64,000 nucleotides of DNA, taken from Cyclospora cayetanensis. Taxonomy: Eukaryota > Apicomplexa > Conoidasida > Eucoccidiorida > Eimeriidae. The notes below the pieces were generated by a model. That model ran no database searches. It was not told where the DNA came from and was given only the letters and a program-made list of their open reading frames with translations. Where the stretch lies: NCBI RefSeq assembly GCF_002999335.1, contig NW_020312083.1, forward strand, positions 1-64,000. Reading direction: 5' to 3'. Of this stretch, positions 34,947 to 44,849 are shown one piece after another (the first letter of the stretch is position 1; each line of letters opens with the position of its first letter). A program made the position numbers and the translations under genes.

Positions 34947-36155
34947 AGACTACGTCTTCTTTCCAGCTGAATCTACCCTCAACCCAACACAATGGACGAG
35001 CAGGCACAAGCCAATTAGTCAATTCTTGGTCAAATCCTAGTTAAGTATAGCCGCTGTAGTAGACAGTGCATGAATTAGGCTAACTTGCTGTGCAGCCAGT
35101 GGCAGATGGCGACTAGGCGCAGCCTTTATTTATAAAGTATTGAGCTAAGTCTACATTGTAACCAATACTATACACGAACAGCCCTTGACCAATGAACGCT
35201 AAATATAACTAGTGTAGTATAAAGCCCTAAGATGTTTCTTAACCCGCTGCATTTGTCGTATGATGCTTTTGAAAAACTTTTGCGAGTGTCTATGGATGGC
35301 TGAATTTTACTACTTGTAGTCTGCTCCGCTGCTTCACTGTCTTATTGCATTTCGTTTTGTTTCAGCGTAGCTCCTAACTCACTCTATCAAGATTATTTAC
35401 GGTGAGTTGTATGGCAAGATACACCTGATAAATCAATGGTTAAAATCAACAACAAATATTTAGTCAAGTGCTGTATGTAGGGTTTGGCAGTGGTTATAAT
35501 CTTGATGCTATGGTGTAGGTTTAGCTCCATGCTACAAACATTAAAACTACTCGCCTGTGCTCTACCCGACTCTGCGCAGCTTTGTGCGAAAGCTCCGAAT
35601 GTTTTAATGGTTCAGCGCGTGCATTCCGGCGGCCCCCTATCCTCCCGGACAGGAGTTCTATGTGATGAGGGCAATGAGATGCTTATATGGAACCGACACT
35701 AGGTGAAACAGAAGAAAATCAATTTTAAGCTTTCGGGGTATATGCCTCCCTATCTAGATTACATAGGGCATACTTAACGTAGTTTAGGATGCAAACGTGC
35801 CTTTGTACAGCTATCCTTGTTTGCCTCCGGTCCTCTCTACGAACATACCTCCACTTAGTCAAACATCTATTCAGGTGTGATTCTGTGCGTTTGTCCCTGT
35901 CTGTATCTACTTGTGCCTCTTTAATCTTTCCTTTATTTGAGCCTTTCAGCTTCCCTTACTCTGTACGTACTAAGCCCTTCAGTACCTCTGCTCGTGCTTA
36001 AGGCCAGTGCAGCTTTCCTCATTATCTGGGGGAGACTTCGAAAGGGGCCAATGATAGGAAAACACCAAAAGTCCAAATAGATCGACACATAGAGCTGCAG
36101 AAGCCGCCAAGTAACCGGATGCACGCGCTGACACATTGACTTCTGCTGCCAGGAA

Positions 36156-37985
36156 TTACAGCATGGAAGCGACAACTACGAGAGCAGTCAGCATCAACAT
36201 CATGACACAGGTGAAAGCTATAGCAAGCGAACAGCAGCAGCGTTCCTGCTGCTTGGTGCTGCAGCGCTTCCAACAGCAGTAACAGCAACAACTCCCAAGT
36301 CGTCCGAAAGTGGCAGCAGCATCCTGCCCCAAGGTAGTGTTCACATACAACTCCGGGTGCTGCTGCTGCACAATTAGTCGAGCCACAGCCAATCGTGCTT
36401 TTTTCTCGGTTGTAGACGAACCCCAACACTCCAACAGGTGCTCTATTTCCCGCCGCTTGTGCAGCTGCTGCGCCTGCTGTTGCTGCTCGGATGTAGCACA
36501 GAGGGAACCAGACACTGTATCGCTACAAATGCATTCCTGGGCTTCGACGTCGGTGCAGCAACGACGCCATTGTCTAAAATCTCCCTGGCTCTGCTGTTGC
36601 ATCTGATGCAAACTCCAGCTGCGCTCCATCTCTGACGCTGGCAAAACAACTACCTCATGAAGTCGCCTGCTCCGGCTTCGTCTGCTCTCTGGGGTACTGC
36701 TGCTGCTAACGGGGCAGTCTATGATAACTTCCTCGCAGGCTGCGTGCTTCCTGCAGACGCAACCAAACATGGGCGCAAGGAAAGATGCCGCTGCTACGCA
36801 TTTGTAATCGCTGTGAATGGTGCTACTGACAGTGCTTCTGCAATGGATCGGATGCGGTGGGTGCCCTCATTGGTACTGGAGTCTGTCGTACAGGAAGTGT
36901 GGCGAGTTCTGGGCTGGAGTGCACTTAGGGAGCTCCCTTGGCGGGGATCCAAAGGCCATGTCGGAGAGGCTCGCGCAACAGCTGCTGCCTCCCCGGCTGT
37001 TGCGTGCATGACTGCTGCGACAGCTGTTGCCAGGAATGCGGCTACTGAGGCTACTGCGGCTGCTGCGGCATGAGCGGTCCTGTCCGTGATCGTAAGTAAA
37101 ATCCTGCTGTTGCTGGTGCTGCTGCAAGCAGTACTGCTCCTGCTGGCGCCGCTGCTTTTGTTGCTGTTGCTGGCTTTGACGCTGCTGTTGTGCAGCCCTC
37201 AAAAAACGGCTCTGTGGATCCGAGAGAGCAACAAGGCCGTTTATCTGCTCGCCACTTGCGCCCCCCCCGCCACAGCTGTAGCTTGCAGCAGCGGGAGGCG
37301 CATCATTCGGTGTCTCCTTATTTGGCCGTCGAGGTGCCGAAGCCGATCGACGACGCTGCTCTTGGACTGCATGAGCCACACCCACTAAGTGGTGCTGTTG
37401 GCGGGGGTCTTGCCTTAGTTGCAGATGCTGGTGCCTCTGCCATTGCTGATGCATTTGAACTTGCGAAACGCCAGATTTGTGCGGTGTCTGCCGCTGCAGT
37501 ACAAGCTCGTGCGGGGCCCAGGCAGTATGGTTTTGCAGGCGTTGCAACGTCTGTTGCTGTTGCCTTTCGGCCTTCAGGTGTACGCGCTTGTGCTGCTGTA
37601 GGCAGGAAACTGTCGAAGCGGCGCCACTGCCCTGTGTGCTCCTGCACTGCCACGCGGCGATATCCATGTCATGCGCTGAGGGGGCCCTCGACGACCCTGC
37701 ATGCGGCATTTTGTGTGTCGGAGTCGCCCCTCTAGTGCTTTTAAAGGAGGATGAAGAAGAGAACCTGCTCATTTGCTGCTTCTGAGGCGTCGATGAGTCT
37801 TTTGGGAATACAGATGCGCCTTGCTGAGTCGCATGAGACTCCGACTGCAGCATCAAAGAGCTCCTTCGTTGCTTCGGCTTGAAAGGAGAAGAACCTGGGG
37901 AAGCACGCCGATAAAAGCACTGCAGCGGAAGCGCATGATTTGCTGCAGGCAGCACAGCCTGCACCAGCAGAAACGTATGCCTCAT
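36156..37985 (-). CDS. Gln/Ser/Cys-rich protein with signal peptide and C-terminal membrane helix
   Basis: Exon 1 runs from ATG 37985 to 36877 (or 36892) and exon 2 from 36750 to the stop at 36156. Either donor joins in phase, giving about 562-567 residues. The N-terminus MRHTFLLVQAVLPAANHALP looks like a signal peptide. The body is rich in Gln, Arg, Ser and His with many CAG-encoded runs. Near the C-terminus a Cys cluster (SCCCYCCWKRC, then RCCCS) directly precedes a hydrophobic end segment (LAIAFTCVMMLMLTALVVV) that could anchor the protein. No known domain was seen. The plus strand is also open over long stretches because CAG repeats are open in several frames. I prefer the minus strand for its length, termini and splice signals. 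The Cys run could partly be a by-product of the trinucleotide repeats. Confidence 0.5.
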
Positions 37986-38098
37986 AAGCAGTGGGGGCAC
38001 AGAGTACTAGCCGTAGTACCTATGGGTGCAGTTATACGTGCCGGCAGCGACAACTGCAATTCAAACAGTGCCCGTGCGGTATTGATCAGCACAATGCT

Positions 38099-39193
38099 TC
38101 ACTCCACCAATTTTTTGCGGCTATTTGCCTCACTGCTTGTCTTGCCGTCGTCGTATCTGAAAGTGCTTGTGGCACTGTAGGTGCTTTTGCTACGAGATCC
38201 AGGCGTCCCTTTGTCATCTGCAAGGCCTTTGAAAGGGCTGAGGGCCCTTCGGGGTGCTCCGAAGGGGGCCCCCGCCTGCATGGCCTCCATAACAGCAGCC
38301 AAGGGGCCCCTGCCTTCGGAGGCCCCTGCAGAAAGTCCTTTGAAGGTGCTGCTCCGGACGAGAGGGTGGATGGCAGAAGTGCTGCTGGCACTAACGTAGC
38401 TGCTGCTGCTGCTGCCCCTACTGGATTTCGTGTCTAGCAGGCGGAGGCGCTGCTCACGCACCAGCGATTCCCCTGCTTCACCAGCGGTTGCTGCGACGAT
38501 GGAGGCACCATTCTCAAGAGCAGAGGCAACGCGAGGTGTTGCACTTGAGGAGTGTTGCCTGAGCCTCTCCAGTGCGGCTGTGAGGCCGGAGTGGGGTGAC
38601 GCTGAGGCTGACGGCACTGCTGGGGGGCCGTTCCCTGCGCAAGGTGCTCCGTTGTGTTCACTAGCCTCAGAAGCTCCTACACAAGAGACACAGCTGAAGG
38701 AGGAGGTGGAGGCATTCCTCTTGAGAACCTGACGAGCACCAAACCAAGGGCGGGAACGGGAGTCCAAAACGGACTGCAGTGGCAAGACACCCTCTTCAGG
38801 CGCTTCTCGAGGCTCTCCACTCCCTGCGGAGGAAGACGCATGGAAGAAAGAAGAAAAAGGCGGGGGTTGCCTCGATATCCATCGCTCGTTTCGAAGCCTC
38901 TGCGGAGAGCCAGCCTCCTTGCCGCTGTCACAGAGAGACGCAGCCCAAGGGGCCGCGTGCGTAAGGGCCCTTCGAGGCGCATTCCTGGCGGCAGAAGTCG
39001 AAAAGGAGGCAGTGGAGGACGAGAGGTCGGCAGTAGCCGAGACGGCTGCAGGGGCCCCTAAGGACGCTGGAGACCCCGTGGTGCCACCAGCAGCGGAGAG
39101 CGACACAGGGGCCTCCTCTGAGGATGTATTGCCCCTTAGATAGAGGCGAAAATAGGCAGAGGATGGAAGGGAAGGCTGCACATTGGGAACCAT
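38099..39193 (-). CDS. Ser/Ala-rich low-complexity protein, unknown function
   Basis: An open frame from ATG 39193 encodes about 364 residues. It has no signal peptide and no membrane segment. The composition is dominated by Ser, Ala, Gly, Arg and Pro, with short Ser runs (SSRGSSSSSYVSASSTSA) near residue 280. A few repeated SPFKG/STFKGL-like words suggest phosphorylation or interaction motifs, but nothing matches a family. The stop is only about 110 bases upstream of the start of the next minus-strand gene (37985). The two could therefore be exons of one longer gene, although no in-phase junction stood out. Confidence 0.5.
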   Translation of the reverse strand: MVPNVQPSLPSSAYFRLYLRGNTSSEEAPVSLSAAGGTTGSPASLGAPAAVSATADLSSSTASFSTSAARNAPRRALTHAAPWAASLCDSGKEAGSPQRLRNERWISRQPPPFSSFFHASSSAGSGEPREAPEEGVLPLQSVLDSRSRPWFGARQVLKRNASTSSFSCVSCVGASEASEHNGAPCAGNGPPAVPSASASPHSGLTAALERLRQHSSSATPRVASALENGASIVAATAGEAGESLVREQRLRLLDTKSSRGSSSSSYVSASSTSAIHPLVRSSTFKGLSAGASEGRGPLAAVMEAMQAGAPFGAPRRALSPFKGLADDKGTPGSRSKSTYSATSTFRYDDGKTSSEANSRKKLVE

Positions 39194-39689
39194 TTTCACA
39201 GCTACAATTCTACACTCTGTCCTCGTCGGCAGGCCCCCCAGGCGGCATCAGGATGACCACATCCCAGTGCTCAAGCCTTAAATCTCAGATGCCAAGTTCG
39301 CAGCTGGACTCCTAGAAGGGAACTGAGCAAATGTCGACGAGTGTTTCAGGAGGCTCCCATGGTCGGGGTCACTTTGAGGGGCGTGGTGCACGGCAGTCGT
39401 CGTGGCGTTGAAGGCGCCTTTTCCAGCCTTCTTTAGGTCTCTTGAAGAGGAACATATGCTTTTAATTCCTACACAAGCTGGGAAAAAATTCAAATGAGCG
39501 AAATTCAATCTAAGATGACCTGAGCCCCAGCCCCTACCCAGCGGTCGCTCCACCTAGGCCGGTGGACACCCCAGAGAGAAAGTAGTGGTAGGGGGTAATG
39601 GCTTTGAAACACACACTTCAGTATTGTTTTTCGCGTAATACTGCAGTAACTGAAAGTTATTTTGTGAAGGTCGGCACTAAAGCCATCTG

Positions 39690-40235
39690 GAATGGGTTCA
39701 CGCCCCATACGCACAGGCAGCAGCCAGTGCCGCTACGAAAATCCATGCAAGATTCGTAGCCGTGAGTCCACTACCAATAAGTGCAATCGCACAAAGGGAT
39801 TGCAGAAACCTGTGGTTATGTAGCCTGGTGCTCCCTGTTCGCTCATGAAACATGTGTGCGCAAGCGGTAGATCCAAACCCTAAACTCCACAGCTGCATCC
39901 ATAGAGGTCACGCGTCTTCCTGTTGGCCGGTTCACTGCATTGCTCAAAAGAATACTTTCCCCTTTGCAAAGCCTTTGGCTGCATTGTAAAATACTGCTGT
40001 CGCTGCTTCAGATAAGTGTTGTTCTCGTGCTGATTCAAGTGACACAGCGCCACCTACGCATCGGGCAGTTCCTGCTCCAGAGTCTTTTCCAACGTCGTCG
40101 ACCAGGGAGCAGGCGGCCCCAGGATACATGTACACAAGGTATCTACGGGAAGCGCTGGTGTCAACAGCATCTGTAGCTGCAGGCTGGTGCCTTTATTATG
40201 GCGCCTGTTTCACCTTGCCAAGATGCGTACCACGC
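39690..40235 (-). other. Ala-rich orphan frames, possible exons
   Basis: Minus-strand frames read QPAATDAVDTSAS, then ESAREQHLSEAATAVFYNAA, at about 39950-40170, and ALIGSGLTATNLAW, then VAALAAACAYGA, at 39698-39790. The first has an AG just before it and looks coding in composition. They lie directly downstream of the C1D-type gene stop (40238), so they could be a separate small gene or repeat remnants like those near 31.4-32.5 kb. They are not joined to anything with confidence. Confidence 0.3.
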
Positions 40236-40237
40236 CC

Positions 40238-41385
40238 CTAAACAGTTCCTTTCTTGCCTTTCTTCCTTTGACGCTGCTTCTTATGATTGCTGTTGCTTCC
40301 GTTGCTGCAAATCTCCGGCGTCCCCTGTGTGTGCTTCTTTAAAGCTCCATGCGCTTCGCGGTTCTCTCCAGACTCCGGAGTCGCTTGAGCTGGTGCAGAC
40401 ACATTTTGACTGACGTCGCCCCTCCCAGGTGTGCCGACGCTCCCTGAGGCGCCCTTGGGCTTTCGGCGCTTCTTGGGGGGTGCCTCTGGGGTCCTCTCGT
40501 TAAGATCTCGACTGTCTTGAATACTCTCGCGCTTAGAGTTTGCGGTGTGGAAGGCGATCATCCGTCCAGCAGCGGCGACATCTACTTGTTGTGTTCTCTT
40601 CTCGCCTGCACACAGCACGAACCTGGATCTTCGACGCTGAACGCTAGAGCGTAGGCCTCTATGTTCAGCCGTCCATTTCGAAGACATGTAGCGGGAGATG
40701 CGTGAATGGTTTACACGGACGCACGACTAAATGAGAGGGCAGAATTACGGAGTTGTGCGCCGAGAGTGAACATACCTTCTTGTATGGCCCTTGAAACCTT
40801 GTGCATGTACTGCTGTACTCGAGCCTGAACCACGCAGCACACAGTCGAAGGCCTTCCTCCCATGAAGCCTAGAGAAACGTATTTTTAGCAAGAATCTAAA
40901 GAGCCTGCAATGAGGGGGGTGTCATAAGACAGGTCGAAGGTTCGGGATTTCGAGCTCAACGGACGAGGTCCTTTGTTACTGGGTGGCATTGAGTACTTAG
41001 CCCCTGCGTCTTAAGGTAGACTGCATCAAACCAGCACACACATCGCTCCCTCCAAGGCCTAAGCAACACGTAGGAGCGACGCAAAAATGGCAAATGCCAA
41101 ACAGCTGATACGCTTCAAACCGTGGCGAAGAGGCCAATCCCATCACATCTTACCGAACCAAAGGGTGCACGCCGCAAAGGCCGTGCAGACGTGCAGCTGC
41201 GCAGCTTCTAAGGGGGGCAGTTCTATCACGGCTTCTTGGGTGCTATTGGCTGCTGAAGCTTCTTGAGGAGCCGTAGGTGTGGTTTCTGAAAGGGCCTGGA
41301 GGGCCTCCCTTATTTGCTTTAGGCGTCCCTCGAAAGCCTCAAGCCTGCAAGCATACGCTGTCAGAGTCTCTTCTAAAGACTCCAT
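40238..41385 (-). CDS. C1D/Lrp1 (Rrp47)-type nuclear exosome cofactor
   Basis: Three exons join in phase: 41385-41154, 40868-40776 and 40605-40238, giving 230 residues. C1D/Lrp1 proteins of the Sas10/C1D family bind the exonuclease Rrp6 and help the nuclear exosome process structured RNAs. Exon 1 has the helical start ESLEETLTAYACRLEAFEG and the conserved ELPPLEAAQLHVCTAFAAC, LWF. Exon 2 carries GGRPSTVCCVVQARVQQYMH plus KV, corresponding to the family's xELxRVxxYMxKV. Exon 3 begins EKRTQQVDVAAAGRMIAFH, matching the terminal RVDxxAAxRFI box, and ends in a Lys/Arg-rich tail (KKRRKPKG; KKQRQRKKGKK) typical of nuclear RNA-binding proteins. The ATG at 40687 opens the third exon's frame upstream, but that start lies inside the second intron. 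Confidence 0.82.
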
Positions 41386-41414
41386 TGCTGCGTTTTCCTT
41401 GCTCTTGACATCGA

Positions 41415-41446
41415 AGGCTGCTGCTGCTGCTGCTGCTGCTGCAGGT
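41415..41446. repeat. CTG/CAG trinucleotide run
   Basis: Eight or more CTG units lie just upstream of the C1D-type start. On the minus strand they can read as poly-Ala or poly-Gln, depending on frame. No in-frame ATG precedes them, so they are probably 5' untranslated. Confidence 0.85.
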
Positions 41447-42009
41447 GGGGCTGCTGAAATCCCTGTACTTCGCCAGCTGCTTTGGCAGTAGCCTCTATGG
41501 GGTCCAGCAGAGAGCTATTTTCCGTAACTTTTGCTACTGCTGCTGCCCTTTCGTGACTGCCGTTGCTGCAGCAGCAGCAACAGCCGCAAGGTGGGCTTTG
41601 CACAGCAGGCCCCTCACGTTCCTCAGGAAGGGGACCCTAGCCAAAGGCTTTCGAAATCCCGAGCTCTCATTACATAAGCCGAAAGCCAAGCCTCCAAGAG
41701 ACGAAAGTGAGAGAGAACGCCTTCTGAGTTGGGCGAAGGGGCCCCCGATGCAGCTGTGGCTGGATGCGCGGCTCGGAGGGGGGCCCCCCATGGAGGCGGC
41801 GGGCTCGTCTTTGAGGATCCTTCCCATACGACTGTTGCACCTGAACCTGTTTGCACATTTTGTTAGCCATAAAAAGACGAGTGAATCTGGAGTTTCTAGG
41901 CCTTGCAGCACAGCCTTTTTCCCCAGAGAGCGGAGGAGTAGGTCTGGAGTTCAAGATCCTAAGACGTAGGAGCCTGAATTTTTATACCCGTGTCGGCTGC
42001 CCCGCAACC

Positions 42010-44849
42010 ATGAAACACGAGGAGCTATCTGGAAGGAGTGCAGCAGCAGGTCGTCCAGCAGCATCGCCAGCAAGCAAAACAGCTCCGAACTCAGACTGGC
42101 TGAAGCTGGAAGGGCGCTCGCAACCGCGGGGTGCTCCGCCAGGCCGGAGCGACAAACTAGCCATCCTCGCTGCGCTCAAGCACGAGCGCAGCAGCGACTG
42201 CAATGGAAGCGTCGCTGGCAGCAGAGGCAGCAGCAAAGGCGCAGCTGTCGGCAAGAAGACAGACAGAAGCCTCAAGCGAAAACGGCGTAAGCGCCGAGTC
42301 AGCGCCAAGCGGAGAGCAGCAGGGGTCGCTGCCTGCCGGCTGCCAGTCCGACTGTCAGTGTCGTTGCAGCGCCTAATGCAGCTGCCGCCTGTCAGCAACA
42401 GAGTGGAAGTTGTTAGGGCCGTCTGGGCGTATGCGAAGCAGAAGCAGCTGCAGCAGCCGGGGGATCCTCACACCGTGCAGTGCGACTGCGTGCTGAAGCG
42501 GCTGTTTGGAGGTCTGGAAAGCGTGAATCTCTTTGCGGATCTGAACCGCTTGCTGCTGCCGCATCTCATCTACACTGATGCGGAGGACGGGCCTGCTGCC
42601 TCCGCTGCTGCTAGGCAGGAGAAGAAACCACCAAAAGATCTACTGGCAAGCATTTCTCCACAGCCACATGCTTCAGTTCCGGCTGAGGCGGATGCTGCAC
42701 ATCTAGCAACACGGAGGCGTAAAGCCACACGGAAGACAAGCAGCAGCAGCAGCGGAAGCAGCAGCAGCAGCGGAAGCAGGAGCAGTGAGAGCGAATCCAG
42801 CGACGAGGACGGCAATAATGGAGATATCAGAAAAAAAGGCAGCCAAGAAGACAATGGCGCCTCTACTTACGGGGGTCCTGGGAAGGGCACTCGCAGCAGC
42901 AGGAGCGCAAGCGAGAGGGGTGTCTATGCATGTGTTTTTCCGAAGAAATTCAAAGCAGAAGGTGGCAGCAGCAGCAGCAGCAGCAGTAGCAGTACAAGCA
43001 GCCCTACCGGCACTCCTGTAAGAGAAGGCCGTCTGCAGACAACTACCAGCGCCACTCCAACACCATCGGGGTCCTCTTCAACAGGTGCTTCAGGAGCCTC
43101 TAGGAAGCATCTCCGACGCCTTTTGCCTTCCTCAAGTGATGAAGAGTCGGGAGGAGCCAGCGTATCTTTGTCGACGTCCATGACGTCTACGGCATCAGCA
43201 GCCAGAGCAGCACCAGCTGCAGCTGCTTCTGCAAACAGCCTGCAAGAGCTCCACTTTGCGTGTGGCCGTCGTATGCTCTCAGCTGGAGGCGAGACGAAAC
43301 AAGAGCCGCATGAAGGACGGGCAGACGCCCCCAGTGGTCTGACAGCAGCAGCATCACCAGCAGCAGCAGTTACACTGTCAGCTGCTCGAGCCTCAACCGC
43401 GGAGGCTGAAGCGCCTTGGGGCCAGTGGCTGCTGGAGAGTCAAGATCCCCTCTCACAGCTCTTGGACAGAGCTGTCGAGCCTGCCAGTAAGACAGCCACA
43501 GATAGACACAGCTGGGCAGCAAGGCAGATAGCCGGGAAGCTGGTGCTTTGGAGCGTTGGCAGCGCACAAGCAACGGGTCAGACGGGCCCTTGCCGACTAG
43601 GGGAAAAAACACAGAAAAATCCGTTCGCGGAGACACAGGCACAGGAAGATAGACACAGTAGAAGGCTTACAAAGAGAAGGAACGAGACAGGTAGATACGT
43701 ATCTATGTATCCATACATATTTACTTACATGTATTTGTACAGGTGTATCTCTACAGATGAACGGGTAAATGGAAAGCTCGGGTGTATCCTGAGCACGACA
43801 CACACAGAGACAGACAGAACACGCTTGCAGTTTTTTAGTGGATCATTTGGTTTGCTGCTGCAGGTCAAGAGCAAAAGCCTCAGACGACCCAAGATCTGCA
43901 GCCGCAGCTACGATTGAAGCTCAGCGATATGAGGGCTCAGTCGGTGATGGTCTCTTTTACGTGCTGCATCTGTCGCCGCGTAGGGACCGCCTTCTGCGAA
44001 GGCCGCCTCACCTTTCGCATGCTTCAGGAGGCGCTTGGCGCAGAAGAAACTGCAGATGATGCCGTTGCGCAGAGTACAGCGCACGCGAAGATCGCCACGA
44101 GTATCCCATCCTCGAACGTCTATGTAAACTTCTGTACCTTGACACCCCTTCTGAACCGATGGCCGTTTCCGAAACCCGAAGCCAAGTGCCTCCTGCTCTT
44201 TGTTTTTTTCGCAATGACACGAGGCTGCGCTGACGCCTTCCTTCAGGCCTTCCCTGTACGCATGCATCGGGGTCCCCAAGATGACTTCAGGCTAGCAGGA
44301 GCTTTCTGCATCAACGACCTCAACCCCGCCACTTCCTATCGCTTCACCCTTCAGGCGCAGCTGCAGCAGCCGTCAGAGGAGGCACAGGCGCATGCGGAAG
44401 AGCAGCAGCAGCGAGTCGCCAACCCCTCGGCAGCGGGAAAGTCTGTCCTCCGCCCCTCCAGCAAGCAAGAACAGGCCGGAGGCTCGACGCCAACGGCATC
44501 AACAACGCTAGGATCGGTAGAATACGAGCAGCGGAAACGTGTAGACTTGTGGTCCCCTAGGGCCTGCCAGATCTTCGCCCAAGGCCTCGATCTGCCGCCT
44601 TTAAGCCCAGCATTTGAGGCTTGGGGAGTGCGAGGATCCGAGCTGCTTCAGATAGGAGCCTCCGAACTCTCCACATTTGGAATACCCGTGAATCCTACAC
44701 CCCAGCCCTTCATGGCGAAATCCCTAACTAAATGCCTAGTCCCTGCCAAGATGTGTGTGTGTGTGTTTTTTTTTTTTTTAGAGTCCTTACGTTTGAGTGA
44801 CCCCGCAGCGTCTGAGGCATACTTACATGCATGCACGTGTGAATTGTGA
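42010..44849 (+). CDS. SWIB-domain protein with Fn3-like and SAM-like regions
   Basis: Exon 1 is 42010-43486 (ATG in the context CAACCATGA; donor GTAAGA). Exon 2 starts at 43864 after CTGCTGCAG and continues in phase. A Lys/Arg cluster (82-103) is a likely nuclear signal. Residues 111-187 are a SWIB domain, with LPVRLSVSLQRLM, NRVEVVRAVWAYAKQKQLQQ, CDCVLKRLFG and VNLFADLNRLLLPHL. SWIB occurs in BAF60-type remodelling subunits and RNA polymerase partners. A long Ser-rich acidic linker follows. Exon 2 has LKLSDMRAQSVMVSF and INDLNPATSYRFTLQAQL, resembling the first and last strands of a fibronectin III fold, then VDLWSPRACQIFAQGLDL to ELSTFGI, resembling a SAM domain. An in-phase intron (about 44123-44246) may interrupt the Fn3-like part. 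The 3' end is unsettled: a donor at 44688 (CCC|GTGAAT) may lead to more exons. Confidence 0.72.

Larger units (their letters stand above)
32520..36150. other. Gene-poor region with dispersed repeats
   Basis: No gene was recognised. Three copies of the dispersed short repeat lie here (33326-33367 plus, 33951-33992 minus, 34893-34946 plus). A GGTTCGAGTC motif at about 33621 looks like a tRNA T-arm or B box, but no cloverleaf can be built around it. The ORF at 33874-34218 covers the minus-orientation repeat copy and is not taken as a gene. Confidence 0.5.

Noticed and set aside
38177..39143. Plus-strand ORFs over the Ser/Ala-rich gene
   Set aside because: Shadows of the longer minus-strand frame.
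40238..40687. A 149-codon gene starting at ATG 40687
   Set aside because: The stretch 40687-40606 lies in an intron of the C1D-type gene; the phase-1 acceptor at 40605 gives a family match.
43914..44279. Minus-strand 123-codon ORF opposite the Fn3-like region
   Set aside because: Lacks motifs, while the plus strand continues the SWIB gene in phase.
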